From: Saccharopolyspora dendranthemae
GTDB taxonomy: Bacteria; Actinomycetota; Actinomycetes; Mycobacteriales; Pseudonocardiaceae
Assembly (NCBI RefSeq): GCF_007829955.1
Contig: NZ_VIWX01000002.1
Coordinates: 372,001 to 436,000, forward strand
Direction: 5' to 3'
Length of the DNA stretch: 64,000 nucleotides
The notes under the pieces were generated by a model. It saw nothing but the letters and a program-made list of their open reading frames with translations. It had not been told where the DNA came from and searched no databases. Positions within the stretch are counted from its first letter, which is position 1. Each line of letters opens with the position of its first letter. Positions 34,405 to 43,574 of this stretch are shown here, one piece after another. The translations under genes and the position numbers were made by a program.

Positions 34405-35736
34405 ATGCCGATCGACGTCGGGTCCGGAGCTGTCCGGGAAGGGGGGTCGCGCGGGAGGAGTCCGTTCAGCGGCGCCGGCCAGCGGACGGATTCCCGGCGT
34501 CTGATTCCGGCTTCGCACAACGAGATGAAGACGGGGATCGCCGAGAAGGGCCGTGCTAGAACGCTGTTCACCGCGCTGCCGAAGGAGATCGGCGAAGGGT
34601 TCCGGCCCTACGTCGCTCCGCTGGCCAAGGCGATCGTGCGCGAGATCCAGGGCGTGGTCCCGGAGTACGCACAACCCTTGGACACCGCCTTCGGCGTGTA
34701 CTTCACGCGCGGAATCGAGCACGCGATCCTCCAGCCGCTCAACAACATTCGCGACGACGGAGAAGACGGAGTCGACAGCTGGTCGGAGTACTTCCGCCTG
34801 CTGGGCAAGCTGGAGTTCGCCGCGGGTCGTGGCCTGGAGAGCCTGCAGACCGCCTACCGGGTGGGCGGCCGGGTCGCCTGGCGGCACTTCGCGGAGTTCG
34901 GCAAGCGTCTCGACGTCCCCGTCGACATGCTGTGCCTGTGCGCTGAGGCGATCTTCGCCTACGTCGACGACCTGTCCGCGCTGTCGATCCAGGGTTACAC
35001 CACCGCCCAGGAGCGCGAGGTGGGAACGCTGGCCCGGCGCAGGCGACGACTTCTGGAACTGCTGCTGGCCGACCCGCCGGCGTCACCGCAGGCGATCGGG
35101 GACCTCGCCGACAGCGCCCGCTGGGACGTTCCCGAATGGGTCACCCTGATCGCCTTGGAAGCCGGTTCCGACGAGTGGGAGCAGGACCCCGCGCAGCCCT
35201 TCGGCGAGGTGCTGTCCAACGTCGACGGCGGCGCGCCGTACATGCTCGTGCCCGGCGAACCGGCCGACCCGGAGGAGCTCGCGGCCGAGCTCGGCGGGAG
35301 GCGCGCCGCGATCGGACCGAAGGTCCGGCTCGGCGATGCTGCCCGCTCGCTGCGCTGGGCGCGTCAAGCCATCGACCTGGTGCAGCGCGGAGTCCTGCCG
35401 GACCGCCCGCTGACCCGCTGCGCCGAACACCTCACCTCGCTGTGGCTGCTCAGCGACGAGTACCTGGTCCGCCAGATCGGGGCCCATTGCCTGGCTCCGC
35501 TCGACGAGCTCACGGTCAAGCAGCGGGCGAGGTTGAGCGAAACGCTGCTGGTCTGGCTCCAATCGCGCGGCAGCGCGAGGGAACTCGCGGAACGGCTGGG
35601 GGTGCACCCGCAGACCGTCCGCTACCGCATGAACAAGCTGGAGCAGCTCTTCGGCGACCGCCTCAACGACCCCGAAGACCGGCTCACGATGGAAATCGCC
35701 CTCCGCGCCGAAACCCTGCTGGCCCGCAGCGCCTGA
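34405..35736 (+). CDS. PucR/CdaR-type helix-turn-helix regulator
   Basis: The 443-residue protein has an N-terminal helical RsbT/RsbR-like sensory region (residues about 50-200), a middle CdaR-GGDEF-like segment and a C-terminal PucR helix-turn-helix (SARELAERLGVHPQTVRYRM). It is the first gene after the lipid operon on the same strand, so it is the best local candidate for controlling that operon. It shares its output domain with the regulator at 11093-12613 but differs in the N-terminal half. Confidence 0.78.
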   Translation: MPIDVGSGAVREGGSRGRSPFSGAGQRTDSRRLIPASHNEMKTGIAEKGRARTLFTALPKEIGEGFRPYVAPLAKAIVREIQGVVPEYAQPLDTAFGVYFTRGIEHAILQPLNNIRDDGEDGVDSWSEYFRLLGKLEFAAGRGLESLQTAYRVGGRVAWRHFAEFGKRLDVPVDMLCLCAEAIFAYVDDLSALSIQGYTTAQEREVGTLARRRRRLLELLLADPPASPQAIGDLADSARWDVPEWVTLIALEAGSDEWEQDPAQPFGEVLSNVDGGAPYMLVPGEPADPEELAAELGGRRAAIGPKVRLGDAARSLRWARQAIDLVQRGVLPDRPLTRCAEHLTSLWLLSDEYLVRQIGAHCLAPLDELTVKQRARLSETLLVWLQSRGSARELAERLGVHPQTVRYRMNKLEQLFGDRLNDPEDRLTMEIALRAETLLARSA

Positions 35737-35936
35737 CCGATCACCGAAGACCTGCTGCTCGCCGCGCCGACGAGGTGGCGAGTGCCGGTGCGGCCCGGGA
35801 TCCTGGCTCAGCTCGTCGGTGTTCCGGGTACTTCCTGGTCACTCCACGATGCCGCGGGTGACCATCTGGTACAACGGATCGACCGCGCTCTGCACCGTCG
35901 TTCGATGGCCGGATCACTCGCCCAGGAGGAGCCCGC

Positions 35937-36416
35937 ATGTCCCCCTTCGAGCCGTTGGACATGGCCGTGCTCCGGCTGATCGCCGAGGAGCCCCGGGCCG
36001 GTGTCCGCGAGTACGCCCGCCGGCTCGGCGTCGCCCGGGCAACGGTGCAGTCCAGAGTGGACAAGCTGCAGCGCCTCGGCGTCCTGATCAGCTGGCAACC
36101 GCAGTTCGACCCGGCCGCGCTGGGCTACCAGGGCCTGGCCTACGTCCGGCTCAATCTCGCGCAGGGCAAGCTGGATCGCGCGCTCGACGGCCTCGGCCGG
36201 ATACCGGAGGTCGTCGAGGCGAACGCGGTCGCCGGTGACGCGGACCTGCTGTGCCGGGTCGTCGCCAAGGACAACGCGGGGCTGGAGGAGGTTCTGCAGC
36301 AGATCATCGCCGTGGAGGGCGTCGAGCGGATCTCCACGGAGGTCGTGCTGAGCCGGCGCATCAAGCCGAGGCTCTCGCCGCTCATCCGCAAGCTGCACGA
36401 CGAGATCGGTCGCTGA
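35937..36416 (+). CDS. Lrp/AsnC-family regulator
   Basis: The 159-residue protein has an N-terminal helix-turn-helix (VREYARRLGVARATVQSRVD, residues about 22-41) and a RAM ligand domain ending RRIKPRLSPLIRKLHDEIGR. AGGAGGA precedes the ATG. It stands 306 bp before the indolepyruvate oxidoreductase gene on the same strand and probably responds to an aromatic or branched amino acid to control it. Confidence 0.87.
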   Translation: MSPFEPLDMAVLRLIAEEPRAGVREYARRLGVARATVQSRVDKLQRLGVLISWQPQFDPAALGYQGLAYVRLNLAQGKLDRALDGLGRIPEVVEANAVAGDADLLCRVVAKDNAGLEEVLQQIIAVEGVERISTEVVLSRRIKPRLSPLIRKLHDEIGR

Positions 36417-36721
36417 CCCCGCGGCGAGGACCGTCCTCGGTTGCCGATGCGCACGCAACCCAGCCGATCTCAGGGCCAGTGGTGCAATTCGATCGCGCTT
36501 TCAGCCCACCACGGCCTACCACCTGATCAGCGCATCGCGGGCTGACGTCCGGTTGTGCACCAGGAGCACACTGGGAACGACCGTTGGCCCAGGTCCTGGA
36601 TCGCTTGTCACCGAGGGAGGTGACCAGTGGTCCATATATGCGCGAACCAGTTGAACAACCGGGCAAACGGTGCTTAACGTGAGCTGCGTCTCGTCCCCGA
36701 AGCGCAGGAAGAGGTGCCGGC
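36417..36721. promoter_or_regulatory. 305-bp intergenic region upstream of the oxidoreductase
   Basis: No gene is visible. The stretch CCATATATG (36632-36640) and the inverted GTTG-AAC-AAC around 36650 lie in the last 100 bp and may belong to the oxidoreductase promoter and Lrp site. The ribosome binding site AGGAAGAGG lies just before the TTG start. Confidence 0.4.
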
Positions 36722-39700
36722 TTGAGCTCGTCCATCGACACGCCGACCCGCGAGCCGTTCTCGCTCGACGCCCGGTACCTGACCGAGGACGGCCCGGTCT
36801 ACCTGACCGGTGTGCAGGCGCTGGTGCGCGTCCTGCTCGACCGGAGCCGGCACGATCGGCGCCGCGGCCACCTCGGTTCGCTCTACGTCAGCGGGTACGA
36901 AGGGTCGCCGCTGGCCGGTTACGACCTGGAGATCCAGCGGCGTGCGGCGCTGATGGCCGAGCACGGCGTCGTGCACGCCCCCGCGCTCAACGAGGAGCTC
37001 GCCGCGACGGCGCTGGCGGGCACCCAGCTCGCCGGTCAGGTCGCCGAGCTCAACACCGCTGGCGTCACCGGTTTCTGGTACGGCAAAGCGCCCGGTCTCG
37101 ATCGGTCGACCGATGCGATCCGGCACGCGGCGATGGTCGGCACCTCGCCCCGGGGCGGCGTGGTCGCGCTCGTCGGTGACGATCCGAGCGCGAAGTCGTC
37201 CAGCGTGCCCTGCTCGTCCGAGCCGGCGCTGGCCGACCTGCAGCTGCCCACGTTCTACCCGGCCGATCCGCAGGAGGTCATCGATCACGGCCTGCACGCG
37301 GTCGAGCTCTCGCGGGCGAGCGGGTTGTGGACGGCGATGAAGATCGCGACCAACGTCGCCGACGGCGGCTCCACCGCGCTCGTCGACACGACGTGGACCC
37401 CGCCGGTGATGAACGGTCTTGCCGGTGGTCTGCGCGCCTACTCCCACATCCCGCACGCGCGGCTGCTCGGACCCGACCTGGCCGAGCTCGAACGCAGCCT
37501 CCACCAGATCAGGACGCCGATCGCGCTGGAATACCTGCGCCGCAGCGGCGTCAACCAGGTGCTGGGCGCGAGGAGTTCCGCGCGGATCGGGATCGTGGCC
37601 GCGGGCAAGACCTACCTCGACGTCCGGCAAGCGCTCGACGAGCTCGGACTGGTCGAGGACGCCTGGGAGCGGCGGGGCGTCCGCGTGCTGAAGCTGGGCG
37701 CGGTCGTGCCGGTGGAGCCCGAGATCGTGCGCGAGTTCGCCTGCGGGCTCGATGAGATCGTGGTGGTGGAGGACAAGCGCGCCTTCCTGGAAGTCGCGAT
37801 CAAGGAGATCCTCTACGGCACGGCCACGGCACCGCGCGTGACCGGCAAGCGCGATCCGGGCGGTGCCCGGTTGTTCAGCGACGTCGGCGAGCTCGATCCG
37901 GACTCGGTGGCAGCCGGTCTCCGGCGGAGGCTGCGGGACAACGGCTGTGATCATCTGTCCACGAAGGACGGAGAACGCCGGGAGCGGATCATGCTGCCGC
38001 TGGCGGCCCGGACTCCGCACTTCTGCTCCGGTTGCCCGCACAACTCCTCGACGAAACCGCCGGAAGGGGCGTTGGTCGGTGGTGGCATCGGCTGCCACGC
38101 GATGGTCCTGCTCATGCCCGAGGAGCAGGTCGGCTCGGTCACCGGCATCAGCCAGATGGGCGGGGAAGGCGCGCACTGGCTCGGGATGGCCCCGTTCGTC
38201 AACGAGACGCACTACCTGCAGAACCTCGGCGACGGCACCTTCGCCCACTCCGGCAGCCTCGCCATCCGGGCGGCGGTGGCCGCAGGCGCGCGGATGACGT
38301 TCAAGGTCCTGTTCAACTCAACGGTGGCGATGACCGGAGGGCAGGACGCCGTCGGCGGTCGTGGCGGTCTCCCGCAGCTGGTCGGTACCGTGCTGGCCGA
38401 AGGAGTGAGCCGAGTCGTCATCACCGGCGAGCGCCCGGAGAAGGTGCGGAAGACGTTGCGCCGCGCGGGAGTGGGCGATCGCGACCGGGTGTCGGTGCGG
38501 CATCGCGACGAGCTCGTCGAGGTGCAGGCCGAGCTGGCCGGTGAATCGGGCGTGACCGTGCTGGTGCACGACCAGGAGTGCGCGGCTGAGAAGCGGCGCA
38601 AGCGCAAGCGCGGCACCCAGCCGACCCCGACCACCAAGGTGATGATCAACGAGCGGGTGTGCGAGGGCTGCGGTGACTGCGGGCAGAAGTCGAACTGCCT
38701 CTCGGTCCGCCCGGTCGAGACCGAGTTCGGCCGCAAGACGCAGATCCACCAGTCCTCGTGCAACCTCGACTACTCGTGCCTGGACGGGGATTGCCCGTCG
38801 TTCCTCACCGTCGTGCCCGATCCCGACGGGCGCGCTGCCGTGCGGGTCGCTCCGCCGGTCGGCCCGCTGCCCGACCCCGAAACTCAGGTCACGGCCGCGA
38901 ACTTCACCGCGCGCATCACCGGTGTCGGCGGTACCGGCGTGGTCACCGTGGCCCAGGTCCTGGCCACCGCCGCGGCGATCGAGGGCAAGCACGTGCGCGC
39001 GCTGGACCAGACCGGCTTGGCGCAGAAGGGCGGCGCGGTCGTCTCCGACATCAAGGTCAGCACCGCGCCGATCGCTAGAGCGGCCAAGGTCGCCGACGGC
39101 GAGTGCGACCTGTACCTGGGCTGCGACTCGCTGGTGGCCACCGATCCGGTCCAGCTCAAGGCGACCAGCCCGGCTCGCACGATCGCCGTGGTCTCCACCG
39201 CCGAAGTCCCCACCGGCAGGATGGTCGTCGACCCCGCCTCGACCTTCCCGGACCAGGCCGGCATCCGCACCGCCGTCGACGAGCAGGTGGCGCGAGCGCA
39301 CCACGTGGCCGCGGACCAGCTGTCCGCGGAGCTGTTCGGGGACGAGCAGTTCGCGAACATGCTGCTGGTCGGGGCCGCCTACCAGGCCGGAGCCCTGCCC
39401 CTGTCCGCGGAGGTGGTCGAGGAGGCGATCCGGCTCAACGGGGCGCGGGTCGAGGAGAACCTGCTGGCCTTCGGCCACGGACGCCGCGCGGTCTCCGGCG
39501 AGCAGGCGCCGGAACCGCAGGTGACCAGCCTCGACGACCTGATCGACAGCCGGGCCGAGGAGCTCACCGGCTACCAGAACGCCCGCTACGCCGGCGACTA
39601 CCGGCGCTTCGTCGACCACGTCCGGGAGCACGAGCGCGCGGCCGTGCCCGGCAGCACCCGGCTGACCGAGGCCGTGGCGCGGCACCTGTTCAAGCTCATG

Positions 39701-40168
39701 GCCTACAAGGACGAGTACGAGGTCGCCAGGCTCTCCCTCGACCCCGCGCTGGAGGATCGCGTGCGCGAGCAGTGGGGTCCGCGGGCGCGGCTGAGCTACC
39801 GGCTGCACCCGCCCGCGCTCCGCGCCCTCGGGATGCGGCGGAAGATCACCCTCGGGCCGTGGATCCGGCCCGCGTTCCGCGCGCTGCGCGGACTCCGGCG
39901 ACTGCGGGGCACCGCCCTCGACCCGTTCGGCCGCGCCCACGTCCGCAAGGTCGAACGCGCTCTCATCGGTGAATACCGGGCGGCCGTCGAAGAAGTTCTG
40001 CCGCTCCTGGCCGAAACCACCTTGGCCACCGCGGTCGAGCTCGCGGAACTCCCCGACGTGATCCGGGGCTACGAGCAGATCAAGCTCGACTCGGTGGAGG
40101 AGTACCGCGAGCGGATGCGCGGAATCCGCGGGACCCTGACCGAACTCCCGGCCGAGGTGCAGGTCTGA
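36722..40168 (+). CDS. indolepyruvate ferredoxin oxidoreductase, single-chain fused form
   Basis: The 1148-residue protein fuses the alpha and beta parts. Seen in order: an N-terminal pyrimidine domain (LNEELAATALAGTQLAG), a central thiamine diphosphate domain (HFCSGCPHNSSTKPP), iron-sulfur cysteine clusters (ERVCEGCGDCGQKSNC and CNLDYSCLDGDCPSF), and a gamma-type domain (ITGVGGTGVVTVAQVLATAA). The start is TTG at 36722, with AGGAAGAGG upstream. It oxidatively decarboxylates aryl pyruvates from aromatic amino acids to aryl-acetyl-CoA, with ferredoxin as acceptor. The Lrp gene upstream is its likely regulator. Confidence 0.9.
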   Translation: MSSSIDTPTREPFSLDARYLTEDGPVYLTGVQALVRVLLDRSRHDRRRGHLGSLYVSGYEGSPLAGYDLEIQRRAALMAEHGVVHAPALNEELAATALAGTQLAGQVAELNTAGVTGFWYGKAPGLDRSTDAIRHAAMVGTSPRGGVVALVGDDPSAKSSSVPCSSEPALADLQLPTFYPADPQEVIDHGLHAVELSRASGLWTAMKIATNVADGGSTALVDTTWTPPVMNGLAGGLRAYSHIPHARLLGPDLAELERSLHQIRTPIALEYLRRSGVNQVLGARSSARIGIVAAGKTYLDVRQALDELGLVEDAWERRGVRVLKLGAVVPVEPEIVREFACGLDEIVVVEDKRAFLEVAIKEILYGTATAPRVTGKRDPGGARLFSDVGELDPDSVAAGLRRRLRDNGCDHLSTKDGERRERIMLPLAARTPHFCSGCPHNSSTKPPEGALVGGGIGCHAMVLLMPEEQVGSVTGISQMGGEGAHWLGMAPFVNETHYLQNLGDGTFAHSGSLAIRAAVAAGARMTFKVLFNSTVAMTGGQDAVGGRGGLPQLVGTVLAEGVSRVVITGERPEKVRKTLRRAGVGDRDRVSVRHRDELVEVQAELAGESGVTVLVHDQECAAEKRRKRKRGTQPTPTTKVMINERVCEGCGDCGQKSNCLSVRPVETEFGRKTQIHQSSCNLDYSCLDGDCPSFLTVVPDPDGRAAVRVAPPVGPLPDPETQVTAANFTARITGVGGTGVVTVAQVLATAAAIEGKHVRALDQTGLAQKGGAVVSDIKVSTAPIARAAKVADGECDLYLGCDSLVATDPVQLKATSPARTIAVVSTAEVPTGRMVVDPASTFPDQAGIRTAVDEQVARAHHVAADQLSAELFGDEQFANMLLVGAAYQAGALPLSAEVVEEAIRLNGARVEENLLAFGHGRRAVSGEQAPEPQVTSLDDLIDSRAEELTGYQNARYAGDYRRFVDHVREHERAAVPGSTRLTEAVARHLFKLMAYKDEYEVARLSLDPALEDRVREQWGPRARLSYRLHPPALRALGMRRKITLGPWIRPAFRALRGLRRLRGTALDPFGRAHVRKVERALIGEYRAAVEEVLPLLAETTLATAVELAELPDVIRGYEQIKLDSVEEYRERMRGIRGTLTELPAEVQV

Positions 40169-40210
40169 GGTCTCGCCGGAGCGGGTGAACGGGTTCGAGG
40201 GAGGCCAGCC

Positions 40211-40870
40211 ATGACGACGATCGCGATCATCGGTGCCGGTCCGGGACTGGGCGCCGCCGTGGCGCGCAGGTTCGGGCGAGAGGGCCACTCGGCTGCGGTC
40301 ATCTCGCGCACGAAGGCCAACGTCGACCGCCTCGCCGCAGAGCTCGCCGAGGACGGGGTGCGGGCGCGCGGGTACGAGGCCGACGTCGTGGACCGGCAAC
40401 GCCTGGTGGACGCGCTCGAGGCAGCTGACCGGGAGCTGGGGCCGATCGAGGTGCTGCAGTACAGCCCGGTCCCGCACCGCGACTTCCTGCGCCCCGTCCT
40501 CGACACCGCCGTCGAGGACCTCGGTGCAGCGCTCGAGTTCTCCGTGCACGGCTCCGCCACCGCCGTGCGCCAGGTCCTGCCGGGCATGACCGAGCGGGGC
40601 AAGGGCACGATCCTGCTGGTCAACGGTGGGAGCGCGGCGGTCCCCAACGGCAAGGTCGCGGGTACCTCCGTCGCCTTCGCCGGTGAGTCCGCCTACGGCG
40701 AGATGCTGCACGACGCCCTCGCGACCCAGAACGTGCACGTCGGTCAGCTCGTCGTGCCCGGAGCCATCGGCGGGGGAGACCCGCTGTTCGCGCCGGACGC
40801 GCTGGCCGAGCGGCTGTGGACGATGCACTCGCAGCGCGGGAACTTCCGCGTCACCGTCGGCCCGGCGTGA
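40211..40870 (+). CDS. short-chain dehydrogenase/reductase-like protein, atypical active site
   Basis: The 219-residue protein has a Rossmann start (IAIIGAGPGLGAAVARRFG) and overall SDR length. The expected Y-x-x-x-K catalytic pair is not visible: the region reads AFAGESAYGEMLHDAL, with no lysine four residues after the tyrosine. It may be a divergent SDR that binds nucleotide without classical catalysis. It lies 42 bp after the oxidoreductase gene and before a cupin gene. Confidence 0.75.
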   Translation: MTTIAIIGAGPGLGAAVARRFGREGHSAAVISRTKANVDRLAAELAEDGVRARGYEADVVDRQRLVDALEAADRELGPIEVLQYSPVPHRDFLRPVLDTAVEDLGAALEFSVHGSATAVRQVLPGMTERGKGTILLVNGGSAAVPNGKVAGTSVAFAGESAYGEMLHDALATQNVHVGQLVVPGAIGGGDPLFAPDALAERLWTMHSQRGNFRVTVGPA

Positions 40871-40947
40871 CGGGCAGAAAGCCTCTGGCCACCTGCTCGC
40901 GGCGGGCTGATGGTCGTGGACGTCGGGTTGCGCGGAAGGAGTTGATC

Positions 40948-41322
40948 ATGACGATGCACAGCACGCAGGCGGTCGAGAGCCGCGATTTCGACCGCCCTGA
41001 TGACGTGCGCGAGTTCGAGCACGGCCGCGCAGAGGTCCTCGACATGGCCGGGGGCACCATCGGGCGTTTCGTGCTGCATCCCGGGTGGCGGTGGAGCCAG
41101 GACGTCAAGCCCATGGCGGGGACCGAGTGGTGCGAAGCGCCGCACTTCCAGTACCACCTGTCCGGGACGTTGCACGTCCAGATGGCCGACGGCCAGGAGT
41201 TCGACGTCGAGGCGGGCTCGGTCAGTTCGCTGCCTAGGGGTCACGACGCCTGGGTCGTGGGCGATGAGGACGTCGTGATCGTCGACTGGTGCGGAGCCAG
41301 CGACTACGCCAGGACCGGGTAG
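40948..41322 (+). CDS. cupin-domain protein
   Basis: The 124-residue protein is a single cupin barrel: FVLHPGWRWSQDVKPM, then HFQYHLSGTLHVQMADGQEF, and VSSLPRGHDAWVVGDEDV. Several histidines suggest metal binding. ATG at 40948 follows GGAAGGAG. It closes a short gene set with the SDR-like gene. Function is unknown; it could be a small-molecule binding or dioxygenase-like protein. Confidence 0.75.
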   Translation: MTMHSTQAVESRDFDRPDDVREFEHGRAEVLDMAGGTIGRFVLHPGWRWSQDVKPMAGTEWCEAPHFQYHLSGTLHVQMADGQEFDVEAGSVSSLPRGHDAWVVGDEDVVIVDWCGASDYARTG

Positions 41323-41333
41323 CGCTTCAGAGC

Positions 41334-41364
41334 GCGCGGCGGGTTCGCTCCGAGCCCGCCGCGC
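41334..41364 (+). terminator. hairpin terminator after the cupin gene
   Basis: GCGCGGCGGG (41334-41343) pairs perfectly with CCCGCCGCGC (41355-41364) around an 11-nt loop, 12 bp after the cupin stop codon. Confidence 0.7.
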
Positions 41365-41497
41365 TCGCGCGTCCGCAGCTGTGAGCCCCGAGACGAACGG
41401 GCTGCTCTTCGGCGTCCGAAGTGGTTGCATGACGGGTCGGTAGCGGGACCGCTCGGTCCCGCGGAGACGAACCCGACAGACCGGAGGAACGGAACCG

Positions 41498-42529
41498 ATG
41501 GGCCACGGGGCTTTCGAGCAGACCTACGCGGCGAGCGAGGACCGCTACGAGAAGATGGAGTACCGGCGCGCGGGGGCTTCCGGCCTCGACCTGTCCGCCT
41601 TCTCGTTCGGCCTGTGGCAGAAGTTCGGCACCGACTACCCGTACGAGACGCAACGCGAGATCGTGCTGCACGCCTTCGACCTCGGGATCACGCACTTCGA
41701 CAACGCCGACCGCTACGGTCCGCCGCACCGCGCCGCGCAGAAGTGCCTCGGGAAGGTGCTGGCCAAGGATTTGGCGCCGCACCGCGACGAGCTGCTCCTG
41801 TCGACCAAGGCCGGCAACCCGATCGGACCGGGGCCGTACCAGAAGGGCGGTTCCCGCAAGTCGCTGCTGTCGTCGCTGGACCACAGCCTGCGCGATCTGG
41901 GCACCGACTACGTCGACATCTTCTACAGCCACAGCCCGGACGAGAGCACTCCGCTGGAGGAGACGGTGGGTGCGCTGGTCAGCGCGGTGCAGCAGGGCAA
42001 GGCGCTCTACGTCGCGCTGTCGAACTACCAGCCCGAGCGCGCGCATCAGGCCGCCGAGCTGCTGCGGGAGGCGGGCGTGCCGCTGCTGGTCCACCAGCCG
42101 CGCTACTCGATCTTCGACCGCACGCCGGAGAACAGCGGTCTGCTCGAGCTGGCGCAGCAGGACGGCTTCGGGCTGGTGGTCTACTCGCCGCTGGCGCAGG
42201 GGCTGCTCACCGACAAGTACCTCAAGGGCGTTCCCTCGGGGGCACGCGCGGAGAACAGCGCCTTCCTGTCGCCCGACGTCATCGACGACACCTACCGGCA
42301 GCGGGCCTCGGCCCTCAACGACCTCGCCGCGCAGCGCGGTCAATCGCTGGCGCAGCTCGCCCTCCAGTGGGTCCTGCGACGCCCCGAGGTCACGTCGGCC
42401 CTGATCGGCGCGAGCTCCGTCTGGCAGCTCGACCACAACGTCGAGGCCCTGCAGTTCCCGCCGCTCACGGACGACGAACTCGCCGTCATCGAGCAACACG
42501 GAATCCACGGCACAGGCCTCAAGAAGTAG
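41498..42529 (+). CDS. aldo/keto reductase (YghZ-like)
   Basis: The 343-residue protein has the aldo/keto reductase tetrad: Asp and Tyr in HFDNADRYGPP, Lys in LLLSTKAGNPIG and His in IFYSHSPDEST. The motif YSPLAQGLLTDKYL and the C-terminal ALIGASSVWQLDHNVEAL are typical of the YghZ/Kv-beta-related group. ATG at 41498 follows GGAGGAACGG. It probably reduces small aldehydes with NADPH. Its stop converges on the PfkB gene. Confidence 0.87.
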   Translation: MGHGAFEQTYAASEDRYEKMEYRRAGASGLDLSAFSFGLWQKFGTDYPYETQREIVLHAFDLGITHFDNADRYGPPHRAAQKCLGKVLAKDLAPHRDELLLSTKAGNPIGPGPYQKGGSRKSLLSSLDHSLRDLGTDYVDIFYSHSPDESTPLEETVGALVSAVQQGKALYVALSNYQPERAHQAAELLREAGVPLLVHQPRYSIFDRTPENSGLLELAQQDGFGLVVYSPLAQGLLTDKYLKGVPSGARAENSAFLSPDVIDDTYRQRASALNDLAAQRGQSLAQLALQWVLRRPEVTSALIGASSVWQLDHNVEALQFPPLTDDELAVIEQHGIHGTGLKK

Positions 42530-42546
42530 AGCTCACCTCACCATTT

Positions 42547-42614
42547 CCCAGTTTTAGTCCAAACCGAGCCATGATCATGTCCGAAATGTCTGCTCAGTTA
42601 GGACTAAAACTGGG
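42547..42614. repeat. 14-bp perfect inverted repeat at convergent gene ends
   Basis: CCCAGTTTTAGTCC at 42547-42560 recurs inverted at 42601-42614, with 40 bp between. The right arm is inside the end of the PfkB coding region. An additional palindrome, CATGATCATG, lies between the arms. It could fold as a long terminator stem for the two convergent genes, or be the remnant of a small mobile repeat. Confidence 0.65.
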
Positions 42615-43550
42615 GGAGGGGAGCTCTTCTGCGGTCGGAGGCTGGGCGCCTGGGCGTGAGCAGGTGAGGGCGGCGGCGGTGGCCGCGTAGGTCAGGGCCT
42701 CCCGCCACCGGTCCGCTCCCATGTCCGCGACCACCGGGCGCTCCAGGGCGTCGTTGTGGGACAGCCAGTGCAGCAGCGCTGCCTGGACGGTGTCGCCGGC
42801 GCCGATGGTGTCGACGATCGCCGCCTCGCGGCAGGCGACGTCAACGCGACTCCCGTCCGGGAGGACGACCGAGAGCCCGTCGGCGCCGCGGGTGAGCACC
42901 ACTGCCGCCGGGCCTGCACCCGCCCACCGGCGCACCGCGTCCGACACCGGTTCGGCGTCCGGGGCGAGCCAGTGAGCGTCCTCTTCGGACACCTTCAGCA
43001 GGCCGAGGTGAGGCAGCCAGCGCTCGAACCGCTCGCGGTACGCCTCGGCGTCGTCGATGAGGTCCGCCCGCACGTTGGGGTCCAACGCCACGAACACACC
43101 GCGCGCCGACTCCCGCCGCAGCAGCGATTCGTAAGCGCTGGCACCGGGTTCCAGCACCATCGACAACGTGCCCAGCGACAGCGCGCGCACCTGCGGCGGG
43201 AGGGTGCCGGGATCGGTGACGAACCGGTCGGCCGTGCCCTGGACGTAGAAGCTGTACCGGGCCGACCCGTCGGAGCCGGGGGAGGCGACGGCGAGCATGG
43301 TCGGTTCGGGGCCGCGCTGCAGCAGGCTCGTGTCCACTCCGGACTCGCGCAGGCCGCTCACCAGGGCCTCGCCGAAATCGTCGGTGGAGATCCGCGACAG
43401 CATCGACGCGGGTGAACCGAGCCGCGCCAGCGCGATCGCCACGTTGTGCGGTCCGCCCCCGGGGTGCGAGGTCCGCACCGGCAGGTGCGCGGCGGTCACG
43501 GGTTCGGTGGCGACCAGGTCGATCAGCGCTTCGCCTCCGACGACGATCAT
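42594..43550 (-). CDS. PfkB-family carbohydrate kinase (fructokinase-like)
   Basis: The 318-residue kinase has the PfkB signature 1 region (HPGGGPHNVAIALARLG) and signature 2 (DTIGAGDTVQAALLHWL) with the catalytic Asp. It lies 24 bp after the LacI gene on the same strand, so kinase and regulator are co-transcribed. With the divergent dehydrogenase and sugar porter it makes a coherent sugar or polyol pathway of uptake, oxidation to a ketose and phosphorylation. The last residues (PSPSFSPN) are encoded by one arm of the inverted repeat. Confidence 0.87.
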   Translation of the reverse strand: MIVVGGEALIDLVATEPVTAAHLPVRTSHPGGGPHNVAIALARLGSPASMLSRISTDDFGEALVSGLRESGVDTSLLQRGPEPTMLAVASPGSDGSARYSFYVQGTADRFVTDPGTLPPQVRALSLGTLSMVLEPGASAYESLLRRESARGVFVALDPNVRADLIDDAEAYRERFERWLPHLGLLKVSEEDAHWLAPDAEPVSDAVRRWAGAGPAAVVLTRGADGLSVVLPDGSRVDVACREAAIVDTIGAGDTVQAALLHWLSHNDALERPVVADMGADRWREALTYAATAAALTCSRPGAQPPTAEELPSPSFSPN

Positions 43551-43574
43551 GATGGGCTCCTTCTCGGGTGCGGT

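Noticed and set aside
38318..40828. 836-residue minus-strand open frame over the indolepyruvate oxidoreductase
   Set aside because: Antisense shadow of a well-supported 1148-residue gene; no recognisable motif.
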